In this document: in pieces, positions 1-8,716 of the stretch
How positions within the stretch are numbered: the stretch's first letter is position 1
Layout: each line of letters opens with the position of its first letter
Source of the DNA: Enterococcus crotali
GTDB lineage: Bacteria; Bacillota; Bacilli; Lactobacillales; Enterococcaceae
DNA length: 64,000 bases
Reading direction: 5' to 3'
NCBI RefSeq assembly: GCF_000633635.1
Contig: NZ_AYPQ01000002.1
Location: 49,642 to 113,641 of the forward strand
Program-made: the position numbers and the translations under genes
Notes under the pieces: model-generated
What the model saw: only the letters and a program-made list of their open reading frames with translations
The model's database searches: none
What the model was told of the DNA's origin: nothing

Positions 1-8
1 AAAATTCA

Positions 9-37
9 TTGACATTTCTTTCGATATTGATTATATT
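9..37 (+). promoter_or_regulatory. Sigma-A promoter of the liv operon
   Basis: TTGACA at 9-14 and TATATT at 32-37 are separated by exactly 17 bases. Transcription would start near 44, leaving a leader of about 200 nt before livJ that contains the family A repeat. The call rests on match to the sigma-A consensus only. Confidence 0.7.
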
Positions 38-79
38 TGTATACATACTTCTTTAATAATTATATACGCGAAGAAAATT

Positions 80-229
80 ATCAAGCTTTACGAATTCGTT
101 CAGCTTTAAAATCAACTAGCTTTTTGTGCCAGCTCTTCAGGAAAAAGATAAAAACGTTGTGGTAAAAGCACCACATGCTGTTTTTCCTATTTTCCAGCCA
201 GAGCTTGCCAACACAACAAGCTTTAAAAT
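80..229 (+). repeat. Family A intergenic repeat, one full copy plus a partial upstream copy
   Basis: A full unit runs from about 111 to 229 and is preceded at 80-113 by what looks like the 3' end of another unit (palindrome ACGAATTCGT, then CAGCTTTAAAATC). The central hairpin is GTGGT-AAAAGC-ACCAC, a sequence variant of the GTGGC/GCCAC stem seen in other copies. The GGAAAAAGATAAAA and TTTTCCTATTTTCC blocks are conserved. The unit ends directly before the AAGGGGG ribosome binding site of livJ and lies in the transcribed leader. Confidence 0.8.
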
Positions 230-244
230 CAAGGGGGAAACAAA

Positions 245-1414
245 ATGAAAAAATTTAGCTTTTTATTTGCTAGTCTATTTCTATTAGCAGCATGTGGTCC
301 AACAGCTGGTGGAGGCGCAAGCGGTGGCGGAAATAAAACTGAAGGCGATACGATCAAAATTGGAATGAACATGGAACTTTCTGGAGATGTTTCAGCATAC
401 GGAAACGCTGAAAAAGAAGGGATTACCTTAGCTGTTGAAGAAATCAACGAAGCGGGTGGTGTGTTAGGAAAAAAATTAGAATTGATCGAAAAAGATAATA
501 AATCAGAAAATGGTGAAGCGACTTCTGTTGCAGCCAATTTAACGGCTAAAGATAAAGTGGTTGCCGTTGTTGGACCAGCAACATCTGGCGCAACGAAAGC
601 AACGATTCCTAATATGACAAAAGCAGCGGTGCCTGTGATCACACCTTCAGGTACAGATGATAGCATTACAGTTGTAAACGATAAAGTACAAGAATATATT
701 TTCAGAGCTTGCTTCCAAGATACGTTCCAAGGGGTTATCTTAGCCAATTTTGCCCAAGATAACTTAAAGGCTGAAAATGTTGTGATCATCGGTGATAATT
801 CAAGTGATTATGCGATCGGTTTGACGAAATCATTTAAAGATACATTTAAAGGGAAAATCGCTAAAGAAGAAACATTTACAGCTGGCGATAAAGATTTCCA
901 AGCTATCTTAACGAAAATCAAAGACCTTGATTATGATGCAATCTACATTCCAGGTTACTATGCAGAAGCAGGTTTGATCATCAAGCAAGCGCGTGAAATG
1001 GGAATTGACAAACCAATCCTTGGTGCTGACGGATTTGGTGATGAGAAATTAGTTGAAATTGCTGGAGCGAAAAATGTTTCTGATGTTTATTACACAGGAC
1101 ACTTCTCAGAAAAAGCGCCAGCAACGGATAAAGTAAAACCATTTGTAGAAGCGTTCAAGAAAAAATACGATAAACAACCATCTGCTTTCAACGCTTTAGG
1201 CTATGATTCAGTTTATATGTTAAAACAAGCAATGGAAGATAAAGATTCAGCTGATTCAAAAGACATCACAGAAGGATTAGCTTCATTGAAAGATTTTGTT
1301 GGTGTAACTGGTAAAATGACGATGGACAAAGATCATAATCCTGAGAAATCAGTAGTTGTATTAGGCTTGACAGAAGGAAAAGAAACATCTGCGGATGCAG
1401 TAGAACCTAAGTAA
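245..1414 (+). CDS. livJ: Branched-chain amino acid ABC transporter substrate-binding lipoprotein
   Basis: Periplasmic-binding-fold lipoprotein (389 aa) expected to capture leucine, isoleucine or valine outside the membrane and pass it to the LivHM permease. Residues 1-17 form a lipoprotein signal peptide with lipobox LAAC and lipidated Cys17, followed by a Gly-rich linker. The mature part begins IKIGMNMELSGDVSAYG, typical of type I (Peripla_BP_6) receptors. The start follows AAGGGGG with 7-8 nt spacing. It heads livJHMGF and is separated from livH by a terminator-like hairpin, which would give excess binding protein. Family and role are secure from fold and context; exact ligand is inferred. 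Confidence 0.93.
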   Translation: MKKFSFLFASLFLLAACGPTAGGGASGGGNKTEGDTIKIGMNMELSGDVSAYGNAEKEGITLAVEEINEAGGVLGKKLELIEKDNKSENGEATSVAANLTAKDKVVAVVGPATSGATKATIPNMTKAAVPVITPSGTDDSITVVNDKVQEYIFRACFQDTFQGVILANFAQDNLKAENVVIIGDNSSDYAIGLTKSFKDTFKGKIAKEETFTAGDKDFQAILTKIKDLDYDAIYIPGYYAEAGLIIKQAREMGIDKPILGADGFGDEKLVEIAGAKNVSDVYYTGHFSEKAPATDKVKPFVEAFKKKYDKQPSAFNALGYDSVYMLKQAMEDKDSADSKDITEGLASLKDFVGVTGKMTMDKDHNPEKSVVVLGLTEGKETSADAVEPK

Positions 1415-1437
1415 TAACAAGTAGTGGTAAGACTTAA

Positions 1438-1482
1438 AAGAGGGTGAGACAAGGTTTTATGTTTTGTCCATCCTCTTTTTAC
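1438..1482 (+). terminator. Terminator-like hairpin between livJ and livH
   Basis: AAGAGGGTGAGACAA pairs imperfectly with TTGTCCATCCTCTT and is followed by a T run. It lies inside the operon, so it probably attenuates rather than ends transcription. Its GGGTGAGACAA arm resembles the start of the family B element at 34141. Confidence 0.65.
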
Positions 1483-1526
1483 TTTAATTAAACAGCAATT
1501 ATTCTAAAATATTGGAAGTGATGAAC

Positions 1527-2405
1527 ATGGAAGTAGTTATCCAACAACTAGTAAACGGGCTTTTTCTAGGAAGTATTTATGCTCTCTTGGCTTTAGGGTA
1601 TACGATGGTTTATGGAATCATCAAATTGATCAACTTTGCCCATGGAGAAATCTATATGTTAGGTGGATTTATGGGGTATTTCTTTATCAATAAATTGAAT
1701 TTAGGCTTTTTCCCAGCGCTGATTTTATCAATGGCTGGTGCTGCTGTGATCGGGGTAGTGATTGAATTTTTAGCTTATCGACCACTAAGGAAATCAACAA
1801 GAATCGCAGCTTTGATCACAGCGATAGGTGTTTCATTTTTGCTACAAAACGGTATGATCTATTGGTTAGGTCCTGAGAAAAAATCATTTCCGCAGGCAAT
1901 TGAATTTAAAAATTATCAACTAGGCTTTATTCAAATTTCAAATATTCAAGTTCTTATTTTAGCTATTTCTTTAGTACTGATGATTGCCTTGCAATTGATC
2001 GTTAAACAAACAAAAATGGGTAAGGCGATGCGGGCAGTTTCTGTTGATGCTGATGCGGCACAGTTGATGGGGATCAATGTCAATCGGACGATTTCGTTTA
2101 CCTTTGCTTTAGGTTCTGCGTTGGCTGCGGCTGCAGGTATGTTGATTGGTCTCTATTATAATTCCATCGATCCAATGATGGGCGTTGTCCCAGGTCTTAA
2201 ATCATTTGTTGCAGCTGTTTTAGGTGGTATCGGAATCATACCAGGCGCAGCTCTTGGAGGTTTTGTGATCGGTTTATTAGAAACTATTACGATCGCACTT
2301 GGTTTTTCAGATTATAAAGATGCGGTCGTATACGCATTATTGATTATTATTTTATTGATCCGTCCTGCCGGAATTCTCGGCAAGAACATCAAAGAGAAAG
2401 TGTAG
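1527..2405 (+). CDS. livH: Branched-chain amino acid ABC transporter permease LivH
   Basis: Integral membrane permease of the LivH family, 292 aa from the chosen start, with about eight hydrophobic segments and the family N-terminus containing LVNGLFLGSIYALLALGYT. It should form the channel with LivM. The start is ATG 1527, because GGAAGTG at 1514-1520 sits 6-7 nt upstream; an in-frame TTG at 1512 and ATG at 1521 are less well placed. It is followed at once by livM. Confidence 0.92.
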   Translation: MEVVIQQLVNGLFLGSIYALLALGYTMVYGIIKLINFAHGEIYMLGGFMGYFFINKLNLGFFPALILSMAGAAVIGVVIEFLAYRPLRKSTRIAALITAIGVSFLLQNGMIYWLGPEKKSFPQAIEFKNYQLGFIQISNIQVLILAISLVLMIALQLIVKQTKMGKAMRAVSVDADAAQLMGINVNRTISFTFALGSALAAAAGMLIGLYYNSIDPMMGVVPGLKSFVAAVLGGIGIIPGAALGGFVIGLLETITIALGFSDYKDAVVYALLIIILLIRPAGILGKNIKEKV

Positions 2406-2414
2406 GTGGCACGC

Positions 2415-3383
2415 ATGAAAAAGAATTTAAAATATAATCTTGTTTGGCTTTTAATTGCTGCACTCGCTTATGCTTTTATTTATGTACTGTATGTTACAGG
2501 TGTTATCACACCGTTTACTGAGTATACGCTGATCACGATAGGCATCAATATCATGTTGGCTTTGGGGTTGAATTTGATTATTGGTTTTTCAGGTCAATTT
2601 TCACTCGGTCACGCCGGATTTATGGCAATCGGTGCATATAGTGCAGCGATCATGACAGTTAAGTATCCAACAATGGGCGGCTTTTTCAGCGGCATTCTAT
2701 TAGGAATCGTTTTATCAGGCATTGTCGCATTGTTAGTTGGTATCCCTACCTTACGATTAAAAGGGGATTACTTGGCGATTGCAACGTTAGGGATTTCTGA
2801 AATCATTCGGATTATCATCATTAATATGAAGGATGTAACAAATGGACCTGCTGGTATTTTTGGTATTCCACCAATGGTTAGCTGGCCGATGGTTTTTGGC
2901 TTTGTAGTTATTGTTACGTTGATCATTGTTAATTTCATTCACAGTGGCCCAGGGCGTGCAACAATGGCAATCCGAGAAGATGAGATTGCAGCTGAATCAA
3001 TGGGGGTCAACACAACCAAATACAAAGTTGTAGCCTTCATTATCGGTGCTGTTACAGCAAGTGTAGCTGGTGCTATTTATTCAAGTTATGTTCAAACGAT
3101 TGCACCGAAAGATTTTGGCTTTATGAAATCGATCGATATTTTGATTATTGTAGTTTTTGGCGGAATTGGCAGTGTGACGGGAACTTTTATTTCAGCGATC
3201 GTGCTAGGTATTTTAAATATGTTCTTACAAGATGCTGGTGCACTTAGAATGATCATTTATGCCTTAGCCCTAATTATTATCATGATTTTCAAACCAGGTG
3301 GTCTTTTAGGCACATGGGAATTTTCAGTAAAAAAATTATTCAAGAAAAAGGAGGACAAATCAAATGCCTCTATTGAACGTTAG
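2415..3383 (+). CDS. livM: Branched-chain amino acid ABC transporter permease LivM
   Basis: Second permease of the branched-chain amino acid transporter (about 322 aa), highly hydrophobic, with the LivM hallmark NLIIGFSGQFSLGHAGFMAIG in the N-terminal third and a basic C-terminal tail. ATG 2415 is chosen because TAGGTGG lies 5-6 nt upstream and overlaps the livH stop; GTG 2406 is the alternative. The last 20 bases overlap livG, indicating translational coupling. Confidence 0.92.
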   Translation: MKKNLKYNLVWLLIAALAYAFIYVLYVTGVITPFTEYTLITIGINIMLALGLNLIIGFSGQFSLGHAGFMAIGAYSAAIMTVKYPTMGGFFSGILLGIVLSGIVALLVGIPTLRLKGDYLAIATLGISEIIRIIIINMKDVTNGPAGIFGIPPMVSWPMVFGFVVIVTLIIVNFIHSGPGRATMAIREDEIAAESMGVNTTKYKVVAFIIGAVTASVAGAIYSSYVQTIAPKDFGFMKSIDILIIVVFGGIGSVTGTFISAIVLGILNMFLQDAGALRMIIYALALIIIMIFKPGGLLGTWEFSVKKLFKKKEDKSNASIER

Positions 3384-4140
3384 TAATTTAACTAAAAACT
3401 TTGGCGGACTTGCAGCTGTTTCAAATGTAAATCTGACCCTAGAAACCAATGAACTTATCGGGTTGATTGGGCCAAATGGTGCGGGAAAAACAACCTTATT
3501 CAATCTTTTAACAGGTGTATATGAGCCAAGTGACGGGACAGTCACACTAGATATCCTAGGTAAAGAACAGGTACTAAATGGCATGAAACCATATAAAATA
3601 GCGGACATGGGTTTAAGCAGAACTTTCCAAAATATTCGTCTATTCAAAGATTTGACTGTTTTAGATAACGTGCTGATTGCCATGAATAGCAAAAATAAAG
3701 AAGGAATTCTATCTAGTATTTTACGTTTACCGACCTTTTATAAAAAAGAAGACGAGATGGAAAAGAAAGTAATGGAACTTCTTGCCATTTTTGGTTTGGA
3801 AAATAAAGTTCAGACCTTAGCCAAAAATTTGCCTTATGGAGAGCAAAGACGTTTAGAAATCGTCCGGGCGTTAGCCACTCAGCCAAAAGTTTTATTTTTA
3901 GACGAACCAGCAGCAGGCATGAATCCTCAGGAAACAGCTGATTTAACTGAATTGATTAGAAAAATCCAAAAGGAATTTCAAATCACGATCGTCTTGATCG
4001 AACATGATATGAGTTTGGTTATGGACGTTTGCCAAAGAATCTATGTGTTAGAGTACGGTAGAATCATTGCTGAAGGAAAGCCAGAAGCAATCAAAAACGA
4101 TCCGCGTGTGATCGAAGCGTATCTTGGAGGTGAACTATAA
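3364..4140 (+). CDS. livG: Branched-chain amino acid ABC transporter ATP-binding protein LivG
   Basis: ABC ATPase (258 aa) powering branched-chain amino acid import. Walker A GPNGAGKTT lies at residues 36-44, the Q-loop follows in the TFQNIRLF segment, the signature is the LivG-type LPYGEQRR rather than LSGGQ, and Walker B reads VLFLDEPAAGMNP. These features and the C-terminal BCA-type extension (IKNDPRVIEAYLGGEL) fit LivG. A strong AAGGAGG at 3348-3354 precedes the ATG. It overlaps livM by 20 nt and livF by 1 nt. Confidence 0.94.
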   Translation: MPLLNVSNLTKNFGGLAAVSNVNLTLETNELIGLIGPNGAGKTTLFNLLTGVYEPSDGTVTLDILGKEQVLNGMKPYKIADMGLSRTFQNIRLFKDLTVLDNVLIAMNSKNKEGILSSILRLPTFYKKEDEMEKKVMELLAIFGLENKVQTLAKNLPYGEQRRLEIVRALATQPKVLFLDEPAAGMNPQETADLTELIRKIQKEFQITIVLIEHDMSLVMDVCQRIYVLEYGRIIAEGKPEAIKNDPRVIEAYLGGEL

Positions 4141-4841
4141 TGCTAACAATTGAAAATTTATCTGTTCATTATGGTGTGATTCAGGCTGTGCGTGATGTTA
4201 GTTTTAATGTAGAACAAGGAGAAATAGTCTCTTTGATCGGTGCTAATGGTGCGGGCAAAACGACAATTTTAAGAACAATTTCTGGATTGAATCGACCATC
4301 AAATGGTACGATTACATTTGAAGGACAACAGATTCAAAAAATGCTTCCGCAAAAAATCGTAGCATCAGGGTTGTGTCAAGTACCAGAAGGCCGTCATGTT
4401 TTTTCAGGTTTGACTGTTCAGGAAAATTTGGAAATGGGAGCTTTTTTGAGAAAAGATAAAGATCTAAAACAGGATTATCAAATGATTTTTGAGCGTTTCC
4501 CGATTTTGAAGGAACGAAAAAATCAAGATGCGTCTACTTTGTCTGGTGGTGAACAGCAAATGCTAGCAATGGGAAGAGCACTGATGTCTAAACCTCGCTT
4601 GCTATTGTTGGACGAGCCATCCATGGGGTTAGCTCCAATTTTTATTCAAGAAATTTTTAATATTATAAAAGAAATCAATAAACAAGGAACGACGGTATTA
4701 TTGATTGAGCAGAATGCAAAAATGGCCTTATCGATTGCAGATCGAGGATATGTATTAGAAACAGGGGAAGTCGTTTTAAGCGGACCAGGAAAAGAACTAC
4801 TGGAAAGTGAAGAAGTGAAAAAAGCCTATTTAGGAGGGTAA
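4140..4841 (+). CDS. livF: Branched-chain amino acid ABC transporter ATP-binding protein LivF
   Basis: Second ABC ATPase of the system, 233 aa, the usual LivF length. Walker A GANGAGKTT is at residues 34-42, the signature is LSGGEQQ, Walker B is LLLLDEPSMGLAP and the switch-region phrase is LLIEQN, all typical of LivF. The ATG overlaps the livG stop (TAATG), so the two ATPases should be made in equal amounts. Confidence 0.94.
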   Translation: MLTIENLSVHYGVIQAVRDVSFNVEQGEIVSLIGANGAGKTTILRTISGLNRPSNGTITFEGQQIQKMLPQKIVASGLCQVPEGRHVFSGLTVQENLEMGAFLRKDKDLKQDYQMIFERFPILKERKNQDASTLSGGEQQMLAMGRALMSKPRLLLLDEPSMGLAPIFIQEIFNIIKEINKQGTTVLLIEQNAKMALSIADRGYVLETGEVVLSGPGKELLESEEVKKAYLGG

Positions 4842-4845
4842 TAGC

Positions 4846-5498
4846 ATGAGTGTAAGTGATTTTATGACAAAAAATCTAGTGGTTGCACAACCGGAAATGA
4901 AGATTTTTGACGCCGTTGATTTGATGAAAAAAATAATATCCACCGTTTACCAGTAGTCAAAGGAGAAAAACTTATAGGCTTGATCACGGAAGGGACGATT
5001 CAATCGGCAATGCCGTCAAAAGCAACCAGTTTGAGTGTCTATGAAGTGAATTATTTACTAAACAAGACGACTGTAGTGGATATAATGGTAAAAGAAGTTC
5101 AAACAATCAAACCAACTGCTTCATTAGAGGACGGTATTTTCCAAATGCGCCAAAATAATATTGGGGTATTACCAGTTGTTGATGAAAATGAAACTTTAAT
5201 TGGAATTATAACAAATAATGATATTTTTGACGCTTTCTTAAAAATCACTGGGTATAATGCTGGTGGTACGAGAATTCAACTTCGAATCCCAGAAGATCAT
5301 AAAGGAATTTTAGCTACTATTACAAAATTATTAGCAGAAAATGATTTTAGTATTTTAACAGTAGTTGTAAATCGCAAAGAACTAGAAACAATTATTGAAC
5401 TGCAAATCGAAAGTAGGGAAACGCATCAAATTGAAAGTATTTTAAAAGATGCTGGATATGATGTTTTTGAGGCAATATTCATGCCTCAGCAAATCTAA
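4846..5498 (+). pseudogene. AcuB-like CBS-CBS-ACT domain protein, frame broken by one base
   Basis: Downstream partner of livF. ATG 4846 follows TAGGAGGG and encodes a CBS domain (MSVSDFMTKNLVV). The frame breaks in an A run at 4927-4933; one more A restores KKNNIHRLPVVKGEKLIGLI and joins a second CBS domain (MVKEVQTIKP) and a C-terminal ACT domain, 217 aa in all. CBS pairs usually sense adenine nucleotides and ACT domains amino acids, so a ligand-sensing role tied to amino acid supply is plausible. Similar proteins follow liv genes in streptococci. The break is probably a sequencing error. Confidence 0.8.
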
Positions 5499-5641
5499 AA
5501 TGAGGAATGGTAAGCAAAATTCTTGCATTTTTTTTCTGAAAAAGGATTTGACTAATATTAGGGCGTATGATAGTTTTATATAGTAACGTAACTTAACGGG
5601 ATATTAAAGTGTTGTTTATCTTTAATATTCTTTCCTTATGT

Positions 5642-5695
5642 CCTCTAATTATTAGAGGGTTGTTGTTGGTATAATTATTACAGATATTCTGTAAT
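5642..5695 (+). promoter_or_regulatory. Extended -10 promoter flanked by two perfect dyads
   Basis: TGGTATAAT (-10 at 5670-5675) is an extended -10 element. CCTCTAAT-T-ATTAGAGG at 5642-5658 covers the -35 region and ATTACAGA-TAT-TCTGTAAT at 5677-5695 covers the expected start point. Both dyads are perfect. They look like operators, or the second like a 5' UTR hairpin, for the sortase-module genes. A further imperfect dyad, GATATTAAAG/CTTTAATATTC, lies just upstream. Confidence 0.55.
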
Positions 5696-5729
5696 TGATT
5701 ATAAATATTTAAGAATAGGAGGAATGAAA

Positions 5730-6308
5730 ATGAAAAAAGTTATCGGATTTATTATTGCTTTTGCAGCAACTGTAAGCTTTGCAACTTCTGCTTCGGCAGA
5801 CGGCGCTATCTCAGCTACAGAACAGCCAATCCTTAACGAATTGAATGCTGGTGCAACAATCGGCGGTAAAAAATTCAATTTTGATGCGGCTGAAACGAAT
5901 GCAGCTTCAAATCACTTGAAACGTGTTGATTTAACACAAGCTCAAGCTGATGAAGCGATTAAAAACATCCAAGCAGCTCGTAGCTTAGTTGAGAGTGTTT
6001 CTGTAAATACTACAGGCGTTAACTCACTTGGAAAAGCAATTAGCTTATTGCCAGCAAACGTAATTTCTCAAGTACAAAATTACGCAATTGCTGCTGGTAA
6101 TGCTGTAGGCGTTAAAATCACTTTTGGAGCTCGCGGAAGTTATTCTGCAGTGACAATCACTGATGCTAACGGCGCTCCTGTGTACCAAGCTGGAACTCCA
6201 GTAAAAAATACAGGATCTAACTACGCATTAAGCGGTATTACTTTTGGCTCATTGATCGTAGCTGCAGCAGGTGCAGTATTCGTGAGCAGAAAGAACAAAT
6301 TAGCATAA
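5730..6308 (+). CDS. Small secreted surface protein with an atypical (KNTG) sorting signal
   Basis: A 192-aa protein with a Sec signal peptide (about residues 1-24, ending TSASA), a body of roughly 130 residues rich in Ala, Asn and Val, and a C-terminus shaped like a cell-wall sorting signal: VKNTGSN, a hydrophobic stretch of about 20 residues, then RKNK. The canonical LPxTG is absent; only TG is kept in register. ATG 5730 is chosen over ATG 5724 because AGGAGG at 5717-5722 leaves a 7-nt spacing. A sortase starts 1 nt after the stop, so this is probably its dedicated substrate. The body is not a family I recognise. Confidence 0.75.
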   Translation: MKKVIGFIIAFAATVSFATSASADGAISATEQPILNELNAGATIGGKKFNFDAAETNAASNHLKRVDLTQAQADEAIKNIQAARSLVESVSVNTTGVNSLGKAISLLPANVISQVQNYAIAAGNAVGVKITFGARGSYSAVTITDANGAPVYQAGTPVKNTGSNYALSGITFGSLIVAAAGAVFVSRKNKLA

Positions 6309-6309
6309 G

Positions 6310-7079
6310 ATGAAACAACTAAAAAGAGTAGGGGCATTTATTTACGTGCCTCTTCTCTTTATGTGTTTTGGCTATCTTGTTATTTACATAATTGGTGCAC
6401 CTGTCATTAATTTCGCATCTTCCGCAGTCGAACTGATCTCACTAAATGATGCTCCATCTTTGATCAAAAAGGAACCAATCTCCTTGAAAAGAGATATGAA
6501 GAAAAAGAGCAGACTTCATCTGACAAACCAGCGGACAAATCGGTTAAAACAAAAAACGATGCTTCGGATAAAAAAACAGCAGAAGCAGTCGCAGCTGGGA
6601 TGAAAGTGACAGAAAAAGGTGAGTTAGCTTCTTCTAGTATGATCTATCCCGTTGGAGGAGATCAATTTGGAGAAGTAGTAATCGACAAAGTGGGAATTAA
6701 TGAACCATTATTTTACGGAGATAGTGAAGATATTTTGCGTTTAGGCGCAGGACAATACATCGGAAGTATGATTCCAGGAGATCTTGGAACGACTTTGATC
6801 GGTGGGCATAATCTACCTTCCTTTGGTAAAATCTATTACTTAGAACCTGGGGATGAAGTAGCTATCCACACTCACTATGGTGACTACACGTATCAAGTGA
6901 CAGAAGTAAAGATAGCTAACTACAAAGACCCGACGATCAACGCAAAATTAGGCGAACGCACTAAAAGATCACTGATTCTATATACCTGTTACCCATTAGA
7001 TGCAATTGGTTTAACACCAGAGCGAGTTTTTGTTTCTGCAGACTATGTATCTGGACCGATCATCGATGAGAAGTCATAA
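6310..7079 (+). pseudogene. Sortase (class D-like), frame broken by one base
   Basis: Membrane-anchored cysteine transpeptidase. The N-terminal part has a transmembrane segment (about residues 8-30). The catalytic part has the His in GGHNLPSFG, the Cys in LYTCYPL and the Arg in TPERVFV; TCYPL with PxR recalls class D sortases. The frame breaks in an A run at 6466-6470. One extra A joins IKKGTNLLEKRYEEKEQ to the downstream frame as a Lys/Glu-rich linker, giving 256 aa with all catalytic residues intact. It lies between its presumed substrate and a membrane protein. Break probably artefactual. Confidence 0.85.
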
Positions 7080-7097
7080 GGGAGGGGAATCAGTCAG

Positions 7098-7952
7098 ATG
7101 AAAAATCGCACTCATTTAATGAAAGTAATTTCTCGCTTTTTTATTGCTTTTTTATCCTCAGTTTTTTTGTTTGCATTTTTAATTTTACTGACATTGAGAG
7201 TAACTCTTTTTAGTGAAAATTACATTGCAAAACAAGCAGCTAAAGCAGATTACTATTCACAGTTAACCGAAGAAATCAATCGACAAGTGGAAAATAGCGC
7301 TCTGGGAAGCAACATTCCAGAAGGCGTATTAAATCGCTCAATCAGTAAAGAGTTGGTCAAAAAAGACGTAGATGCGTATTTTAAAGCGATGTACAATACA
7401 GGGACGAAGTATTCGATCTCTAATGAAAAAGCCGTCCATGATGCTGTTTCTAAAGCGATTACAAGCTACATGGAAGAAAAAGCAATTCAGACAACACCAG
7501 AATCTGTACAAGCTGTAAATGGTCTTTCAGACAATGCTGTAAAAATTTATAAGGGCTATATTGAATTGCCGTTTTTAGTTTCCTATGGACGAAAAGTCAT
7601 GAATTACAAATCAACACTAATGATTTTTATGGGCGTATGTGGTGTACTATGGGTGCTGCTAAGCTTTTCTCTATATTCTTCACTAAGAGGGTATTTCCAT
7701 CGCTTGTTGAGATATTGGGCTTATATTTGGATTGGTAGCGGCTTGATGATGGCTGTTGTTCCAGCATTCATCTTAATGCAAGGCGTTTTCAAGCGACTAG
7801 GGATCCAATCTAAAGCAATGTATGATTTTATACAGACCTATTTATCGAGCTTTTTATGGTTGTTTATTATGGTTGGAGTCATCTCGATTGTAGCAGGTAT
7901 TATTTTTGGCGTACTTAGCGAGATCAAGAGAAAAAATTTATTTAGCGCATGA
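7098..7952 (+). CDS. Membrane protein of the sortase module, unknown function
   Basis: A 284-aa protein with a hydrophobic segment at about residues 12-35, an extracytoplasmic loop of about 140 residues with Lys, Asn and Ser but no recognised motif, then three further transmembrane segments in the C-terminal half and a short basic tail. GGGAGGGG precedes the ATG and it begins 18 nt after the sortase stop, so it is co-transcribed. Context suggests a helper for presentation or processing of the sortase substrate, but that is inference. Confidence 0.75.
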   Translation: MKNRTHLMKVISRFFIAFLSSVFLFAFLILLTLRVTLFSENYIAKQAAKADYYSQLTEEINRQVENSALGSNIPEGVLNRSISKELVKKDVDAYFKAMYNTGTKYSISNEKAVHDAVSKAITSYMEEKAIQTTPESVQAVNGLSDNAVKIYKGYIELPFLVSYGRKVMNYKSTLMIFMGVCGVLWVLLSFSLYSSLRGYFHRLLRYWAYIWIGSGLMMAVVPAFILMQGVFKRLGIQSKAMYDFIQTYLSSFLWLFIMVGVISIVAGIIFGVLSEIKRKNLFSA

Positions 7953-7985
7953 TTCTGAAAGCAGTTTTAAAAGATCATGATAAGA

Positions 7986-8019
7986 TCGTCAGCTTATTTC
8001 TAGATGAGCTGACTTTTTT
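7986..8019 (+). terminator. Terminator of the sortase module
   Basis: GTCAGCT and AGCTGAC form a stem around a short loop, followed by TTTTTTA. It closes the three-gene unit. Confidence 0.8.
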
Positions 8020-8109
8020 ATGCTTACTAAAGTAATGAAAAGCAAATACGTTTGATACGCTTTCCTTTTTTCATGTAACATGATACCATAGAGCTTTGGA
8101 GGGATGAAA

Positions 8110-8342
8110 ATGTCAAAAAAAATAAAGATATAGAAGTAAAAATAGAAGAAACAGAAAAGAAAATAAATGGTGAGACAATTACAGTCAGCACCTTAACAAT
8201 CGGTAAAAAAGAAATTGGTCAAGTTTTAGCACAAGATACTAAAAAATTTGCTGTCGTGATCGATGGACGCAATGAAGCAACTGTGAAAACGCTTGATGAA
8301 GCGATAGAATACATTATTCGCCAATGGAATTTAAACGACTAA
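8110..8342 (+). pseudogene. DUF2969 small protein, frame broken by one base
   Basis: Restoring one A in the A run at 8115-8122 gives a 77-aa protein beginning MSKKNKDIEV and ending IIRQWNLND, matching the Lactobacillales DUF2969 family in length and in the QWNLN ending. GGAGGG at 8098-8103 fits ATG 8110. Function of the family is unknown. It lies directly before the tRNA pair. The break is probably a sequencing error. Confidence 0.75.
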
Positions 8343-8371
8343 AATAAATAACAACTTTTTTCGAAAAAGGC

Positions 8372-8400
8372 TTGCTTTTTCTTCAAAAGTTTTGTATTAT
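8372..8400 (+). promoter_or_regulatory. Promoter of the tRNA pair
   Basis: TTGCTT (8372-8377) and TATTAT (8395-8400) are 17 bases apart, about 33 bases before tRNA-Tyr. Confidence 0.6.
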
Positions 8401-8432
8401 AACTAAGTCAGGTTTGTTACTAAAAACCTTCT

Positions 8433-8513
8433 GGAGGAATAGCGAAGTGGCTAAACGCGACGGACTGTAAATCCGTTCCTTAGGGTTCAGTGGTTCGAAT
8501 CCACTTTCCTCCA
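8433..8513 (+). tRNA. tRNA-Tyr (GTA)
   Basis: The acceptor arm GGAGGAA pairs with TTCCTCC, the anticodon stem-loop reads GGACTGTAAATCC (anticodon GTA), a long variable arm of the class II type is present, and the T loop is GGTTCGAATCC. No CCA is encoded; the gene is followed by TTTT. Confidence 0.95.
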
Positions 8514-8523
8514 TTTTGACCAT

Positions 8524-8595
8524 TGGGGTATAGCCAAGCGGTAAGGCAACAGGTTTTGATCCTGTCATGCGTTGGTTCGAATCCAGCTACCCCAG
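8524..8595 (+). tRNA. tRNA-Gln (TTG)
   Basis: The acceptor arm TGGGGTA pairs with TACCCCA, the D arm is GCCAAGCGGTAAGGC, the anticodon loop TTTTGAT holds anticodon TTG, and the T loop is GGTTCGAATCC. It is 72 nt long with no encoded CCA, 10 nt after tRNA-Tyr in the same transcript. Confidence 0.96.
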
Positions 8596-8606
8596 TTTTT
8601 TTCTTT

Positions 8607-8637
8607 GAACAACTCAGATAGAGTTGTTCTTTTTTTC
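8607..8637 (+). terminator. Terminator after the tRNA pair
   Basis: GAACAACTC-AGATA-GAGTTGTTC is a perfect 9-bp stem followed by a run of T. Confidence 0.9.
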
Positions 8638-8716
8638 TAAAAAATTAGTGGTAGCTTTGGTTCTCTTTTTTTAGAATATGTGATAAAGTGGATGAAAAGC
8701 ATGAGGAGTGAACCCA

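Noticed and set aside
229..789. Minus-strand open frame opposite livJ
   Set aside because: Overlaps a well-supported lipoprotein gene over its full length, has no ribosome binding site or recognisable domain.
8433..8595. tRNA pair as a phage or island attachment site
   Set aside because: No integrase gene nearby and no direct repeat of a tRNA end seen within the window.
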